From Gnetum montanum (taxonomy: Eukaryota; Streptophyta; Gnetopsida; Gnetales; Gnetaceae), in the NCBI GenBank assembly GCA_015680685.1, contig MNCI01013742.1, positions 3,203 to 67,202 on the forward strand: a stretch of 64,000 bases of DNA. The letters are read 5' to 3'. The translations under genes were made by a program, and so were the position numbers. Each line of letters begins with the position of its first letter. Position 1 is the first letter of the stretch. Below, in pieces: positions 10,577-21,950 of the stretch. The notes beneath the pieces were generated by a model, which searched no databases, was not told the origin of the DNA, and saw only the letters and a program-made list of their open reading frames with translations.

Positions 10577-11941
10577 GTACACATTCTTGGTTGTTTTCTA
10601 TGTATTTTTCGGTTTTTCTTATCTAGAGACTAGGCATTTTCTTAGATCTAGCTTGATGTATTTATTAAAATAAAAATTTGAAAAATTCCTACATTGGCTT
10701 TAGCTTGTTTTGATGGATTTTTAGTGTGTCTTTGGTGTTATTCTTGGTTTTTTCAAAGCTATAAATTTTTGTTTTAGTCAATTCTATGGATTTTTCACAT
10801 TCTCCTACCAAAAAGCAACACCACTTCTTTTATTTTTGATGCCATGGGATCATGATATATTATTAAGCAATTGAAATAGTGGTTGAACCACTAGATTCTG
10901 TCTTATGGTTAATTTTCTATGAATTTTTTTATAAGTGAGTTCAATGCAGGTTTTTAATTTTTTGTTGCTATTTCATGGTAATATTGCAATTTTTTGTGTA
11001 AAAATGCCTAATAATTTTGGGTCTTTGAGGTCATGGGTTTTTATGTTATGTTTAAATTTTCAAATGGCTATGCAATCATGGAATTATGGTTAATGGTTAA
11101 TTCTAGATGAGTTTTTTCGTTAGCTAGTGTAGGTGTGATCCCATGCTGTTTTTCTATTTTTAATGTCATTTCAAGAATTTTTTCTATAATAATGGCTTGG
11201 AATTTTTGTGTTTTCGAGTTGTGGGTTTTTAGTTCCTTATTCAAGGTTTCAAATATTCCTAGAATTATTGAATTTGAATTTGTTGTTGAATTTTTATGAT
11301 TTGTTTTGATAAACTTGCACAAAACAAGGTTTTCAGCTTTTACGATTTTATCCATATGAAAATGGGCAATGTTGGCACATTGGATAATTTTTTCCACCAA
11401 TGCCCTGAGTTCCTAGAGATCATTAGGGATGTCAAGAATGATTTATAATTTTTTCATTAGTTTTATAATTTTTTTTGGTATTTTTAACCACGGTCTCCTA
11501 TGGTCGTTTCCTTTAGTTTTGTGTCTTTATGTGAATTTTGCTTAAATTTTGTTAAAGTTTTGTACGGAATTTTGAATTTTTCCAGGTTTAGGATTATAGC
11601 ATAGATGTTGTGGCTAGTTTCTTGTCATCATGTTAAATTTTTTCTTTTCTTTTTTTTCTTTTTTCTTTTTTCATGTCACTTTTGAATTTTTAGAGAATTT
11701 TTAACTAGCATTCTTACATTTTTTACAATGGCTAGTTTCACCATTAACTAGGCTGTTTAGAAAAATTCTTGTGAAATCTAGATTGGTGCATAGTTTTTGT
11801 TGTAGATGTAGGCTAGTTAGTCACATTCAATTCTTTACTAAAGCTGTTCCTAGTATTTTTTATTTTGTTCTAAGTGTTGTAAATCATACATGAAAATGTT
11901 GATAGTGGTTTTAACAATCTATTGTTGTTGTCTCCATGTAG
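10577..11941 (+). other. Proposed intron 1 of the NIF-like gene
   Basis: It runs from a GTACAC donor to a CTCCATGTAG acceptor and is strongly T-rich on the plus strand, as plant introns are, including a T/C-only stretch near 11640-11670. The long minus-strand open stretch at 11068-11400 is an antisense effect of this T-rich composition. Confidence 0.4.
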
Positions 11942-12393
11942 GGCCTTCCTTAAGCACATCCTAGTGGTTGTTGAGTTCGTGGGAATACTCTATTGTATCC
12001 ACCTACCAAATCCAAATACCCCTCTTACAGACATGATCTTGGAGCATGGCTCCTTATGGTTTTGACTAGGGACAAGAGAATTCCTAGCCTATTTATTGCA
12101 AACATTTAGTGTGATGATGTGGTCACACTTGTCATCTTATACAGCGAATGCTATCATTGAGACTTTAGTGCCTCATTCTTGTAGCCTAATTGTTAAGTTT
12201 ATAGTTGATGATTTTGAAACCCACATGGAAGGTGAACTACTTGACAATAAAGCTACCAGGGGAACCCACTAGCTATCTTAGATTTAGGACATGCTAGAGT
12301 TCTTCCTATACAATACTAACAACACCTTGATGGTGGCTCATCAGGTCAACACACTATTTTAAAATCCTCCCAACACAATGTACCATTTGGAAG
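11942..12393 (+). pseudogene. NIF/FCP-like phosphatase domain exon
   Basis: Four stretches fall in the order of plant NIF-like proteins. HILVVVEFVGILYCIH takes the place of the nucleophile motif (usually D-x-[ND]-G-x-L), with the key Asp replaced. GTREFLAYLLQTFSVMMWS matches the R-P-G..FL..F.V..WS block, preceded by TGA CTA where the family has Arg-Pro codons. A central region follows with stops. NTLMV, then a gap and NPPNTMYHL, matches the NTLL(V/I)DDSPYKA..NPP.T block, with the two Asp replaced. In active enzymes these Asp residues remove phosphate from proteins such as the RNA polymerase II tail. Here both catalytic motifs are lost, so only the fold is suggested. A profile search is needed to confirm. 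Confidence 0.5.
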
Positions 12394-15300
12394 GATAAGT
12401 GTATTTGTAAAAAAAGTTCATATTTTTATTTATCTGATTTACCTATTCTTCCTTAGCTTATTAGTTTGTCTCATTTTGGATACTAAATACCTTGCAAGTA
12501 TAGGGTTAGTGACCAAAGTTTGATCAAGAATGATCAAACCTTAGCATTGGCTCAAAAAATAGTGGGATAATTCACCAAAAGCCCAATAGTAAGGCTTGCA
12601 ATGTTTGAGTAAGTAAAGGGTGATTTTGATAAGTACACCACCATCTATGCTCTAGCCTTCTAGAGGTGCCTAGCCAATGAGACAACTCATGGTTGTTGGG
12701 CAGCCCTTGAACACAATGTAGAAGAAGGCACCACTGCTAGGCCCTCTACAAAACCCTCATGAAGCAAGAAGAAGAATAGTAATAAAGATAGGAATTTTCT
12801 TGTGTGTTTGTTTTGTTATGTTATACCAATTTTTTTATGGCTACATGATTCTAGGCTATTTTGGTTTTAAGTATTTTCATGGCTTTATTAGTATGGTTTT
12901 AGTTTGTTGTTCTTGTCATATTTTGGTTTTACATGATGTTCCTATGCGTAAGCTAATTGTTCATTTTCATTACCTTGTAGGGGCTCCCACCTCCTCTAGC
13001 ATCACTTTGGTCATTTCATGATGCCCCAAGGAGATCGTCATCCTAAAATATGATGAAGTGGAATCAACACAACATTACTTGGTTGAGAAGGCACCTAGAA
13101 ACATTCATGTAAACATCACTCATGCAAGTTTCCTTGATCTTTTCATGGCTCCTAGCCCAATTTCTTCCACTCTTGAGATGGTAAACATCATTGACTCCTT
13201 TAACCAAGAAGTGAAGGAGTTCATCACCTAGGTTCATGACATGTGAATTCCCTTGGACATCAATGAGGCTACCTTCGATGACCTCTTTGGTGTCCCCACT
13301 AAAGGGATGAAAGTTTCCATCAAACTAGCAAAGGAGGCAAGCCACCGAGAGAAGGTAAAATTATGATTGAATGTTCATCATGGCCATTATGGGTTGGCCC
13401 TAGAGGATTTATAGGTATTATAAGCAAGGGAATCGTATCCCTTGTTCAAATCCTATACCTTGCTGAAGTTGTTGTCATAGAAGAAGGTTATCAACATTGC
13501 CCAAGCATGGAACATGATGAAGGTTCTTACTAAAGATGCCCAATTTAACTAGGCTACTCACTTGGTCTTTGGGCTATGGGAGGAAATCCTCAAACTCTAA
13601 GAGGGTCTCACCACAATATGTCACATACATGATGCATTCTTTGAGGCATATTTGAGGAGATTTGTAGAGTTTTTGGTGGTGAGGAGAGGTGGATGATGGA
13701 TGAATCAAGACCCATGCCAACTCTTTAAGCCTTGGATAAAGCATATTTATTCAACTCTGTAGGTCTAGAATCCACTAGAGGATGTTGGCGAATTGTTGTC
13801 TATGTTCACTAAACATTTTAGGGGCATACATTGTGCTTCCTTTGATATCATGGGGATTGAGCCTCAAGTTGAGTTGAGGAAATGCTAAGAGGACCAAGGA
13901 ATTATGTGCTGAAGATGATGGGGCAACTAGAGAAAAGTTAAAGTAGCCCATGGTTGAGGAAGCAGCACCAACTATTGAGAAACCTTCAAAGAGGAATTTT
14001 ATAGTTAAGCTTGGCCAAATGCATTGTGTGGTTCAAGGTATGCTCTAATTTTGTTTTACATTTAGGTTGTTTTATGTTTTATGTTTTAGGCCATGTTGTT
14101 ATTTTTTCTTATGTGAAGTATATTAAGTTTTTTTTAGTGTTTAGTGTTTATTGTTCTTGTAGACAAGTGACAAGAAATAGTGGCCCAAGATGTAGCAATA
14201 GAGGTAGAGCAGAAGCATCTAGAGGAGGAATTTCTACAACAACATGAAGATGAGGGGTTAGCCAACATTTCACTAGATGACCTAGATAGCCTGTTTGGTG
14301 AACCTCCTATCATAATAATAGATGAGGTTCTAGGTATGAATAAAATTTTGTAGCATGTGTTATATTTTATTATTTTATGTTTAAGTCTCATTCTAACCAT
14401 TAGTTAATTGTTATATCTACTATAGCTATTGAGCCCCAAGAAAATGCCTCTACTTCTATGTTTCACATGAAACCATGGGTAGAGGTTCTTGACAAGGTGG
14501 AGTTCATGTGTGGGGTAGCAAAGGACATAATTGATCAAATGCAACAGGTTTCTCCCAAAGTTGGTAAGAACTTCATTTTATTTCACCTTTAATTATTTTA
14601 TATAGGTTTTTATAGGTATATTGGTTACATGTTTTTGTTAGTCATTCTTGTTGTATATTATGCTTATGTTTATATTTCATGGTTACATTACTTGTAATAC
14701 CTAAGGTTGAGTGGAACTTCAACCAGGCCATGGAGATAGACTCCTTGCCTAGTCTTCTACTTGAAGTGGAAAATGTTCCATGAAGGTTGTATAAAAGTGT
14801 ATCCGATATTTCACTTTCATGCAACAAAACTTTGTTGGAATTTCAATGATCAATGAATCCCTATGAGAACAAGTTATGATTTTGAAGGAAAAGACTAAGA
14901 GATGAGCTTAGATGATTAATGATCTTTAGGATTGGAAGGTTTTTGTGAAAGCCCAAGTAGCTAATAGAGTGTCCTTGTGGACCAAGGTAATCACATGGGC
15001 ATGTTATTGGAACATCATCTATGACAAGGTTGCCCTTGCTAGAGAGATGGTAGAGTAATGACTATAGATGGACTTATTCACCTACAAGGCTAGAGAGTGG
15101 AGAGATTATTGTGCCTAGGTTCTTAAGCGGGGCTAGGCATAGAAGGACCACAAAAAGAAGTATAAGGCTGAACACCAATCTTACCTTAAGTGGTTGAAAG
15201 AGAAGTCTACTAAATGGTGTAATTTGAAACTATTCATAGAGGGGATTCAAGCTTAAAGCACCTTCAAACTATTTGGAGATACTCTAACTATGGCTAAATC

Positions 15301-15682
15301 CCCTACCCCTTATATCCCTACTACCTCGAGTGAGGTATCTACTACTACTATGTCACAAGAGCCACCCACATGGATAGAGATTGATGAGAGTAACATCCTA
15401 ATAGGTGTTAATCTTTGGGATGTGGATTGGGCTACATGATGGAAGACCAAATCCACCATAATTTGGAGATTAGCCTTCAAAGTCTTTCCCTAGAGTGTAT
15501 CATAACAAAGTTCCCTTAGGTTTGTTTTATCATGTTCTATTTTGTTTAAGTTATTAGCTTGGTTTTATACTGCATTGATTTCTAATTAATCTTGTGTTAT
15601 TATGCTACAGGCACCAAGCGACATCAGTAGCCCCAGTGATGAGGGTGGAAGTAACCCTCAACCTCCTCCAAATACCTCTTAG

Positions 15683-16056
15683 CACCACTAGTTACCTTGT
15701 AATTGTTGTCTATTTTAGTTATTTTTGTTGATCACACTATCCTTGATGTTGTTAAGGCTAGTGTTAGCCACTAATTCATATGATGGATGATTTATTATTT
15801 CATGATGTATTATTTAAACTTTTACCACACCATGTGGCCATGGTATCATGTTTTGGATATTGTAATTATTTTTATTTCTATTTTTTTAATTTTGGTTAAT
15901 TTTTTTAGTGTTATAGTTTTATGCATGTTATATAGTTTCATGTTGCAATTATGGTATAAGGTTGCATTGGCTAACTTACATGGTTATAATGTGATGAAGA
16001 AGTAAAATTGAATAAGAACTAAGGTTGTAAACTAAATAATAAATAACTTATAACAT
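15683..16056. other. Unassigned T-rich sequence downstream of the NIF-like gene
   Basis: Likely 3' untranslated and flanking sequence. No clear polyadenylation or repeat boundary is seen. Confidence 0.25.
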
Positions 16057-16167
16057 CATGCTAGTTTTATGCCATTGTAGGCCATAGGATTTTGCTAGTT
16101 TTAGACCATAGCATGCCATAGGATTTTTCCAGTTTTAGGCCATGGTAGGCCATAGGATTTTGCCAAG
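16057..16167 (+). repeat. 34-bp tandem repeat, about three units
   Basis: Units begin with GCCATAGGATTTT at 16081, 16115 and 16149, with a partial unit before them. Each contains CTAGTTTTA or CCAGTTTTA and a second GCCAT. The phrase GGATTTTRCTAKTTTTAGR is shared with the sequence at about 7748-7770. Confidence 0.7.
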
Positions 16168-16445
16168 GAAAATATTTTCTTTATTGATTTTGTGTTTTAA
16201 AAATTTTTATGGATTTTTCTAGTTTTAATGCTTTTATGATAGTTTTGTATTTAACATTCTAAAAAATGGAAAATTCCTTAAAAGTAAAACTGCAAATAAG
16301 ATTAAACTTTAAGCTATATGTAAATTGAAATTTAACATAAAGTAAAAAAAATAGTGCATCTAACATGTAAACTAGGCTAAAAGACTATATGTAAAAATAG
16401 CCACATGGTTATAGGTGCATATGAAAAGTGGATTAGGGGTACACA

Positions 16446-17380
16446 TCATTTGTGTAAATTTTTTCTAATCTTTGAGAGATTAAGAAACACATACAATCTA
16501 CTTTGCATGAACTTGTATTTCCCATATCCTTCATTAACAATGTTGAAGGGGAGTTCTTTCCATAATGTATCCTTGGGATCATCATTGTTGGGTTTGGCCT
16601 CTTTTGCTCTATTGGGCTTCTTGACATTGTGGTTAATAGTATGAATTTCTTCATGAAGCTCCACTTTCGATCTCTATTCTATGTCAATATGGTTGACTAC
16701 TAGGGGAACCATGTTATCACCATGAATGATTATTTCACCTTCCTCATAAGGTAGGTGAATTTCATGGTGGATGGGTGAGTACACTACTCATAATTAAGCT
16801 AGTTAAGGCCTCCTCAAGATGAGGATGAATCCTATTATTTCTTACAACATCAAGAAATTGGCCATTGTGGGGAATTGTTCCCTTTCCACAAAGTCTAAAT
16901 AGATAGAACCTTTGACAGCAACCCATGGTCCATTGAAGGATTAGGATTTGAAGTTGACATGTACGGCATATGCTTCATTAGGCCTGAACACTCAATGATG
17001 GTATAGGATATTATGTTTGTTTCCATTCCATCATCAATGTGCATTCTATGCAATTTATATTGTCCTACCATTATTGTTATAAAGAGGGGAGCATTTGTTA
17101 CCTCGTCATCTTGGGGATTATTCTTGATTTTGTTTCTTCCCTTGGAAAAGATGGTACCATCACTGCATGGATGGATTCTTCACTAGAGGGGATGTCCTTG
17201 CTAATGGAAATGGAGCTCAACATCTTGACTAGTTCCTTATGATGCACAATGAAAGTCATTACAAGGTTATACAAGCTAAGGGTGGTATTCTTTTACTTAA
17301 GCAATTGTTTGACTAGTTCCATTGCATTGAGGAAGTCCTTGTCCTTGGCTATGGGCTTTTTATTCCTGCTATTCCTAACT
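16446..17380 (-). pseudogene. Tat-lineage aspartic protease region
   Basis: The minus strand reads NTTLSLYNLVMTFIVHHKEL, then in another frame HRMHIDDGMETNIISYTII, then FNGPWVAVKGSIYLDF and ANFLML, and near the end PIHHEIHLPYEEGEIIIHGD. These correspond in order to the conserved blocks of Tat/Ogre polyproteins: the HR.AL.KVL helix, the active site L-I-D-x-G-S-x-x-N, the FDG..V.G.I.L strand, and the LHQ.LKF segment after the GRPWIH motif. The active site here is DDGMET in place of DxGS. Several frameshifts and stops separate the blocks. It would process gag if intact. Confidence 0.55.
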
Positions 17381-18372
17381 TTCTCCATGCACCCCAAAAC
17401 ACAAAGTTCACAAACTAGTTGTTGCAACTTAGCCTCTTTCCCCTTCCCTTAGGGCTTGGGATCTTCTTGTGGTTTATTGGTTGAAGCATCCTGGGAAGTA
17501 GAGTTCATGGGCGTGGATGAGATGGTAGGGGGATTTAGTGTGTCCACTTCCTTCATGTCTTGGATTACTTATTATCTTTATTTTTAGGCTTTGTGTAGGC
17601 TTCTTACATTGCTTGCTCAAGGATTTCTTATTGTCATTGGTTGGTTGAGAAGAAGAAGACATTACATTGGCTACCATGAGAGGAGGTTGTTCAGTTGTAA
17701 GGGTGGAGTCAATGGACATGAGAGAGGCACTTTGATTACAAAAGGCTCTTTAGAGGGCATAGATGATGGTATCCTTACAAGAAAGTGGATCCTTGAACTA
17801 GTGGAAGTTGAAGGACCCCTTTTGTTACAAGGAGGTACTCAAATCACAAACGGTTCCCTTGTAGGCCTCAAATAATTGTTGATATTGAATGCCACTATGG
17901 TATATGGACTATTGTTAGCATTTGATGGGTTCTTATAGACATGCATCAACTAGTTCTATGGCCTAAACAAGTTAGAGGCATCAAACACCAGTTCGCCCTT
18001 GTCTATCATCTTTTGTCGGTTAGCTTTTACTGCTAGGAAAAAGTTGGTATCATGACTTGGTAGCTAATGGTAGTAACAAAAATGGTAAATTTTGAAGTAC
18101 TATAGGGTCATCTTTGATCTCAAGAGTGGGATATTTCACTATATCACATAATCTTTCATGCCTCTTATGGGAGTTTTCCATCATTTATTTGTATTTTATT
18201 CTTCCACTCTTCAATAGTTGATCAAGGAGTTCTAATTCTTTTAATGGTAACCTAGTATACTTTGACTAATCTTTTCATTTAAAGTTAGGCCTCGTGATAG
18301 CCGATGTAGAGGTCTCAGATGTTGAGGGTTGATTGGTGTTTCAGGGTTCTTGGATTGGTTCATCCTTGGCTC

Positions 18373-19060
18373 CTAGGTGGTTGTTTTACTCTGCTTTGTC
18401 ACAGTGGCCACCACTACCTTATTTTTCCTTCCCCTCTTCTTATCCTTCAGTGTGTGTTGATTCTTGCATGCCACATAGGTAGGGTCAAGGCTAGCTTCTG
18501 CAGCATTTTCTATGTTCTTAATTTGAGAGAAGTCTTGACTAAGTAACGATGAATCTAAATAGTACAATTTTGACGTAATAAAGTCATTAACTCTCCCCTT
18601 GAATATAGAGAGAAGATGGGTTTTAGCTATTGGTTTTGGAATCTTGTTAAGCAGAGAATTTCATCATTGCATGAAATTTTGCACTAGCTCAAGGGATCCT
18701 TGCTTGACCTTCATTAGTTGGTTAAGGGTTGTGTCAACTCTCAAGTTGTACTTGAAATAGTTAACAACCTGTGAAATTAGGTTTTTCAATGAGGATATGA
18801 ATCCTCTTGGTAAGGCATGGTACTAGTCTAGAGCCTTTCTTGTAAGAGACATGGGGAAAATCCACATTATCATATGTGGCCAAGCTTGTAGTAATAAGCA
18901 CTCAAAGCAAAAGGTTATAAGATGTGAGTTAAGATCACCTTCACTATTGTACTTAGTAAATTGAGGCATGGGGATACCTGGGGGAAGAGTCAGCTATGGG
19001 ACCACATGACTAATAGGATTGTCTTGGTAGAAGTCCATTATTTTAACAATCTAGGATGTG
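18373..19060 (-). pseudogene. Gag core of the Tat-lineage element
   Basis: The minus-strand frame begins LPPGIPMPQFTKYNSEGDLN and continues through ECLLLQAWPH, WIFPMSLTRKALD, YHALPRGFISSLKNLISQ, then DTTLNQLMKVKQGSLE, NSLLNKIPKPIAKTH and TSKLYYLDSSLLS. This is the order of a Retrotrans_gag domain, with the F..SL...A..WY.....SI..W block and the L...KQ...ES block. Two breaks (TAG after KALD; TGA TGA after FMQ) fall where the family has Trp and Arg-Trp, so they look like deamination. A basic tail (KDKKRGRKNKVV) follows and no CCHC knuckle is seen. Confidence 0.7.
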
Positions 19061-19830
19061 GAAGCATTAAGCCTTTGCAAGTCTTGGATTATTTGGAAGG
19101 CTTGATCTAGTCCTTGAGGTGCCCTCATGGGTTGTGGGATTTGCACAAAAGGTTTAGATGTGAGTTGAGAGGCTTGTGGACTCACGATGGATTGTGGTAT
19201 TGAAGGAAGAGATTGAGTCATTATTGTTACAAGTAGGATAAATAGGGAAAAAGAGGTTTGTGCTAGTATTTGAGGCACAAAAGGGAAAAATGGGATATGT
19301 GATCCTTGGATCACTTGAGATCCTATTGTGAGCCCCATCTACATGGAAAAGGGATGACTAGTGGCCATAACCACTGATGATGATTACACAAACCATGGTT
19401 GTATGGGAAAAGGCATGGAGGAGAAGAATGGTGTTGCTTATGACATTGATTATGTTTGATGCATTATTATAACAGGTGTTGGCCCAAACATGGTTGGATA
19501 GGAAGGATACAAAGGTTGAAGGATTTTTCTTATGAAAGACGTGACAAGGGTCAAAATGGGCATGGTAGCTTGGAGAGTTAATTGTTGGAACAAGCTTCCT
19601 ATGAAGTTTTTGGGCTTATATTTAGTCCTTAACTCATCTTGCTTCTCATGTTGCCCATTTGAACTAGCCTTCTCATCCTCTTCATATATCTCAATTAATT
19701 GAGAAAAAATGTATGTGTAAGTTTTGTTCAATGGTATTTTAACATACAAGGAAGGTATGTATTCCTTTCCATCACAATGAATTAGTGCATATTCTCTTTT
19801 GGCCTCAACGTCCATTGTTGGAATGAGCAT
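19061..19830 (-). pseudogene. N-terminal gag region of the Tat-lineage element
   Basis: The minus strand is open from 19830 to 19450 (starting MLIPTMDVEAKREYALIHCD) and from 19338 to 19051 (Pro/Gln/Ser-rich, with QSLPSIPQSIVSPQ). Tat-lineage gags carry such long variable N-terminal parts before the core. The two open parts are in different frames, so a frameshift lies between 19338 and 19450. The first segment has no family match I can name. The start at 19830 is the first ATG after the leader. Confidence 0.5.
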
Positions 19831-20760
19831 GATAGCCTAAATTTTGACATAAATGAACTGGTAAAGATCTTAATTATAACTAAAAATTTTTGGCTTTACC
19901 CATTAAGCCTTAGCCATTGCCTACACTCAACTATAGTAAGATCTTTGGGGTCATAAGCCCTTATGGCCTATTGGCTAGATCCTACATTAGTAAAGTTGAA
20001 TGGAAAAATAGTTGGCTAGATAAATGACATGGTAATGATGCTTAAAATTTGCCTGATAAAATGGTTAATTAACTGATGGAATAAAAATTCTAGCAAGTGG
20101 AATTGTTAAAAATGCAAAAGGGGTGTAGCTACCAAACTATTGTGTACTATACTTGTAAAATATAGTGCAAATTGCAGTAGAAATGGAGGGGGGATATACC
20201 TTTATACAAGAAGACACAATAATTTTGTGTTAAATCCCCACCATGTTCGGCTTGCTAGTAGCATCCATGTTGGGGATGGAAGGGTGGAAAGGAGGGTAAG
20301 GTAAAAAATCTCACACCCTTCTTCATAACATTGGGGGTGTTTACCTTTGGTAGGATAGATGGCTGTTATAAAAATTTAAGTTGAAAATTTTAGTTTAAGG
20401 TTTTTTGATTTTGACAAAACACCAATGCTGGCCTTGCTAGGAACTTTTCATAGCAAAGGAAGGTAAGGTTTTGGGTGATTGTTAAGGAGTAACATTGGTA
20501 TTTGGAACACACAAAGATAGGAGCAACTTGAAACCATGTTGGCCTTACAATGTCCAGAAAATTCTTCCAAAATTCAAATCACCTACAACCTTCATGTTGG
20601 GTTTTGATGGTAAGGAGATGGATGGCAGTGTTGGTTTTTGTTGCAAAAAAAATGTTACCAGAGTTTTATTTAATTTTTCATGCAATTTCAAATTTTTTAT
20701 TCTTGCAAACATGTTGTTGAAATGATAAACAAGATTGAACATAGAATTTGGGTGAAGGCC
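19831..20760 (-). other. Leader of the Tat-lineage element
   Basis: No coding region is seen between primer site and gag. The plus-strand opening at 20495-20725 and its minus counterpart mirror each other and lack known motifs. Confidence 0.4.
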
Positions 20761-20775
20761 CTCCTTCTAGCACCA
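20761..20775 (-). other. Primer-binding-site-like sequence of the Tat-lineage element
   Basis: The minus strand reads TGGTGCTAGAAGGAG directly beside the end of the proposed LTR. A start of TGG and the site upstream of gag suit a primer site; I cannot assign the tRNA with confidence. Confidence 0.45.
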
Positions 20776-20948
20776 GAAAACTATAGTGATTGGAAAATTT
20801 AATTGCTAGAAAACTAAAAATCCTAGATGAAATAGCTTTAACCTCGAATACTCTTTATTGAAGGTTCTTAGGATCCAAGGTTAAAGCTATTCCTCTTGGA
20901 ATTTTCAGTTTTCTACCAATTGAATTTTCTAGTCACTACACTAGTTTT
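20776..20948. repeat. Large imperfect inverted repeat beside the primer site
   Basis: Arms at about 20776-20843 and 20878-20948 are reverse complements with scattered mismatches; for example ATAGCTTTAACCT pairs with AGGTTAAAGCTAT. The loop is about 35 bp. It could be a foldback insertion or an RNA stem in U5 of the element. Confidence 0.75.
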
Positions 20949-21950
20949 GGATCAATGGAATTATATCATATGGAACATAGTGTGGTCTAGTCATAAGCTT
21001 CAAAGACAATGTCAAATGGATTGCCAAGAACACTAGTGTATGTCATTATGTTCAAGAAATATAAAAGATATTATAATACATGCAATATAATTAAAACTCA
21101 TGTTTCCACAGTGGAGATATATAGAGAATATTTATAATTTTTTATGAATTTTATATTCATAAGAAACAAAACAAACATAAATATATATGCATTGAAATCC
21201 CTTATGGGGATAGGTGCAATGCTTATGTTGCAATCCTTCCTAGGGATAGGTACAACACCACACATAAATATCAATAAAAATGGCTCTTAGTCACAACCTC
21301 AATGGTTCAAAACCATGTTGTATAGTTATGATATTCTTCGGTAAGAAATGAATCATCACCACTCAATCAGAAAAATTAAATAAATATTTTTATCATTTCT
21401 ATATTTAAGATATCAATGATGAAACAAGATAAAATCATGAGCTTTATTCACCATGAAAATACTAGACTTCACATCAACTAAATGTCTTCATGATACATAA
21501 CCAAGGTAGCACTCTAACAGAGTCTAGACACATTTGTAAAAGTGACAAATTAAAGCATACACAAGATAAGGAAAGAAATAAACTTACCCAAGGGAGGAAG
21601 AGCTCTTCCTATGAACCAAACATCAAAAGCCTAAATAAACTCTAAGTTATGACTAAGTTATGTGTGAGAGCTCATCTCGAGTATTTATAGTTTTCATGGA
21701 GAAATGGAGGAGGCTAGTCTATGTCCAAGTATTAACAAAGGTCTATTAATGCAGCCTTGGCTAATAAAAATGCACTTTCGGTGCTTTAGCCCAAATTTGG
21801 GTAAGCAGGGGGTGTGTTGACAAAGATGCAATGACGCTCATGCATTGACATCCCTGCACCAGTGTAGGGTAGTTAGCACACCCTCCCTAAAGTCATACTT
21901 TTTATGAATGATTCCAAGTAAAAGTTGAAACTTAAGTAAGCATGCTAGAG
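20949..21950 (-). repeat. Probable 5' LTR of the Tat-lineage element
   Basis: A minus-strand TATA box (CTATAAATA, plus 21682-21690) is followed by CTCGAGATGAGCTC. Upstream of it (plus 21800-21900) lie inverted motifs such as GGGTGTGTTG against AGCACACCC and GATGCAATGA against TCATGCATTG. The layout mirrors the U3 regions of the other LTRs here. No second copy exists in the window, so both borders are estimates. Confidence 0.4.

Larger units (their letters stand above)
10452..15682 (+). pseudogene. Multi-exon gene with NIF/FCP-like phosphatase domain, decayed
   Basis: Reading frame and splice signals suggest eight exons: 10452-10576, 11942-12393, 12457-about 12791, 12981-14037, 14163-14333, 14426-14563, 14706-15519, 15611-15682. 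Most junctions keep GT...AG; the exon 2 donor reads GATAAG. Exons 5 and 6 are open apart from one TGA; exon 4 is long with scattered TAG/TGA stops. Exon 2 resembles an NLI-interacting-factor (HAD-type) phosphatase domain. Exon 3 ends in a Lys/Asn-rich tail (SKKKNSNKDR). Exon 5 is acidic (SLDDLDSLFGEPP), and exon 8 ends SDEGGSNPQPPPNTS and a TAG. The middle and C-terminal parts match nothing I recognise. At least one frameshift is needed around exon 7. It may be a transposon gene or a captured host gene; stops show it is no longer functional. Confidence 0.5.
16400..21950 (-). mobile_element. Tat-lineage (Ogre/Retand-like) Gypsy element, gag-protease remnant
   Basis: On the minus strand are, in element order, an LTR with TATA box (about 20776-21950), a primer-site-like sequence (20761-20775), a leader of about 0.9 kb, gag (19830-18373) and a Tat-type protease region (about 17380-16446). 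No reverse transcriptase or integrase follows before 16.4 kb, and no matching 3' LTR is seen to the left, so the element is truncated there. The outer limit at 21950 is approximate. Confidence 0.6.

Noticed and set aside
11068-11400. Minus-strand frame of 110 residues
   Set aside because: It lies in the T-rich proposed intron 1, where stops on the opposite strand are rare by composition.
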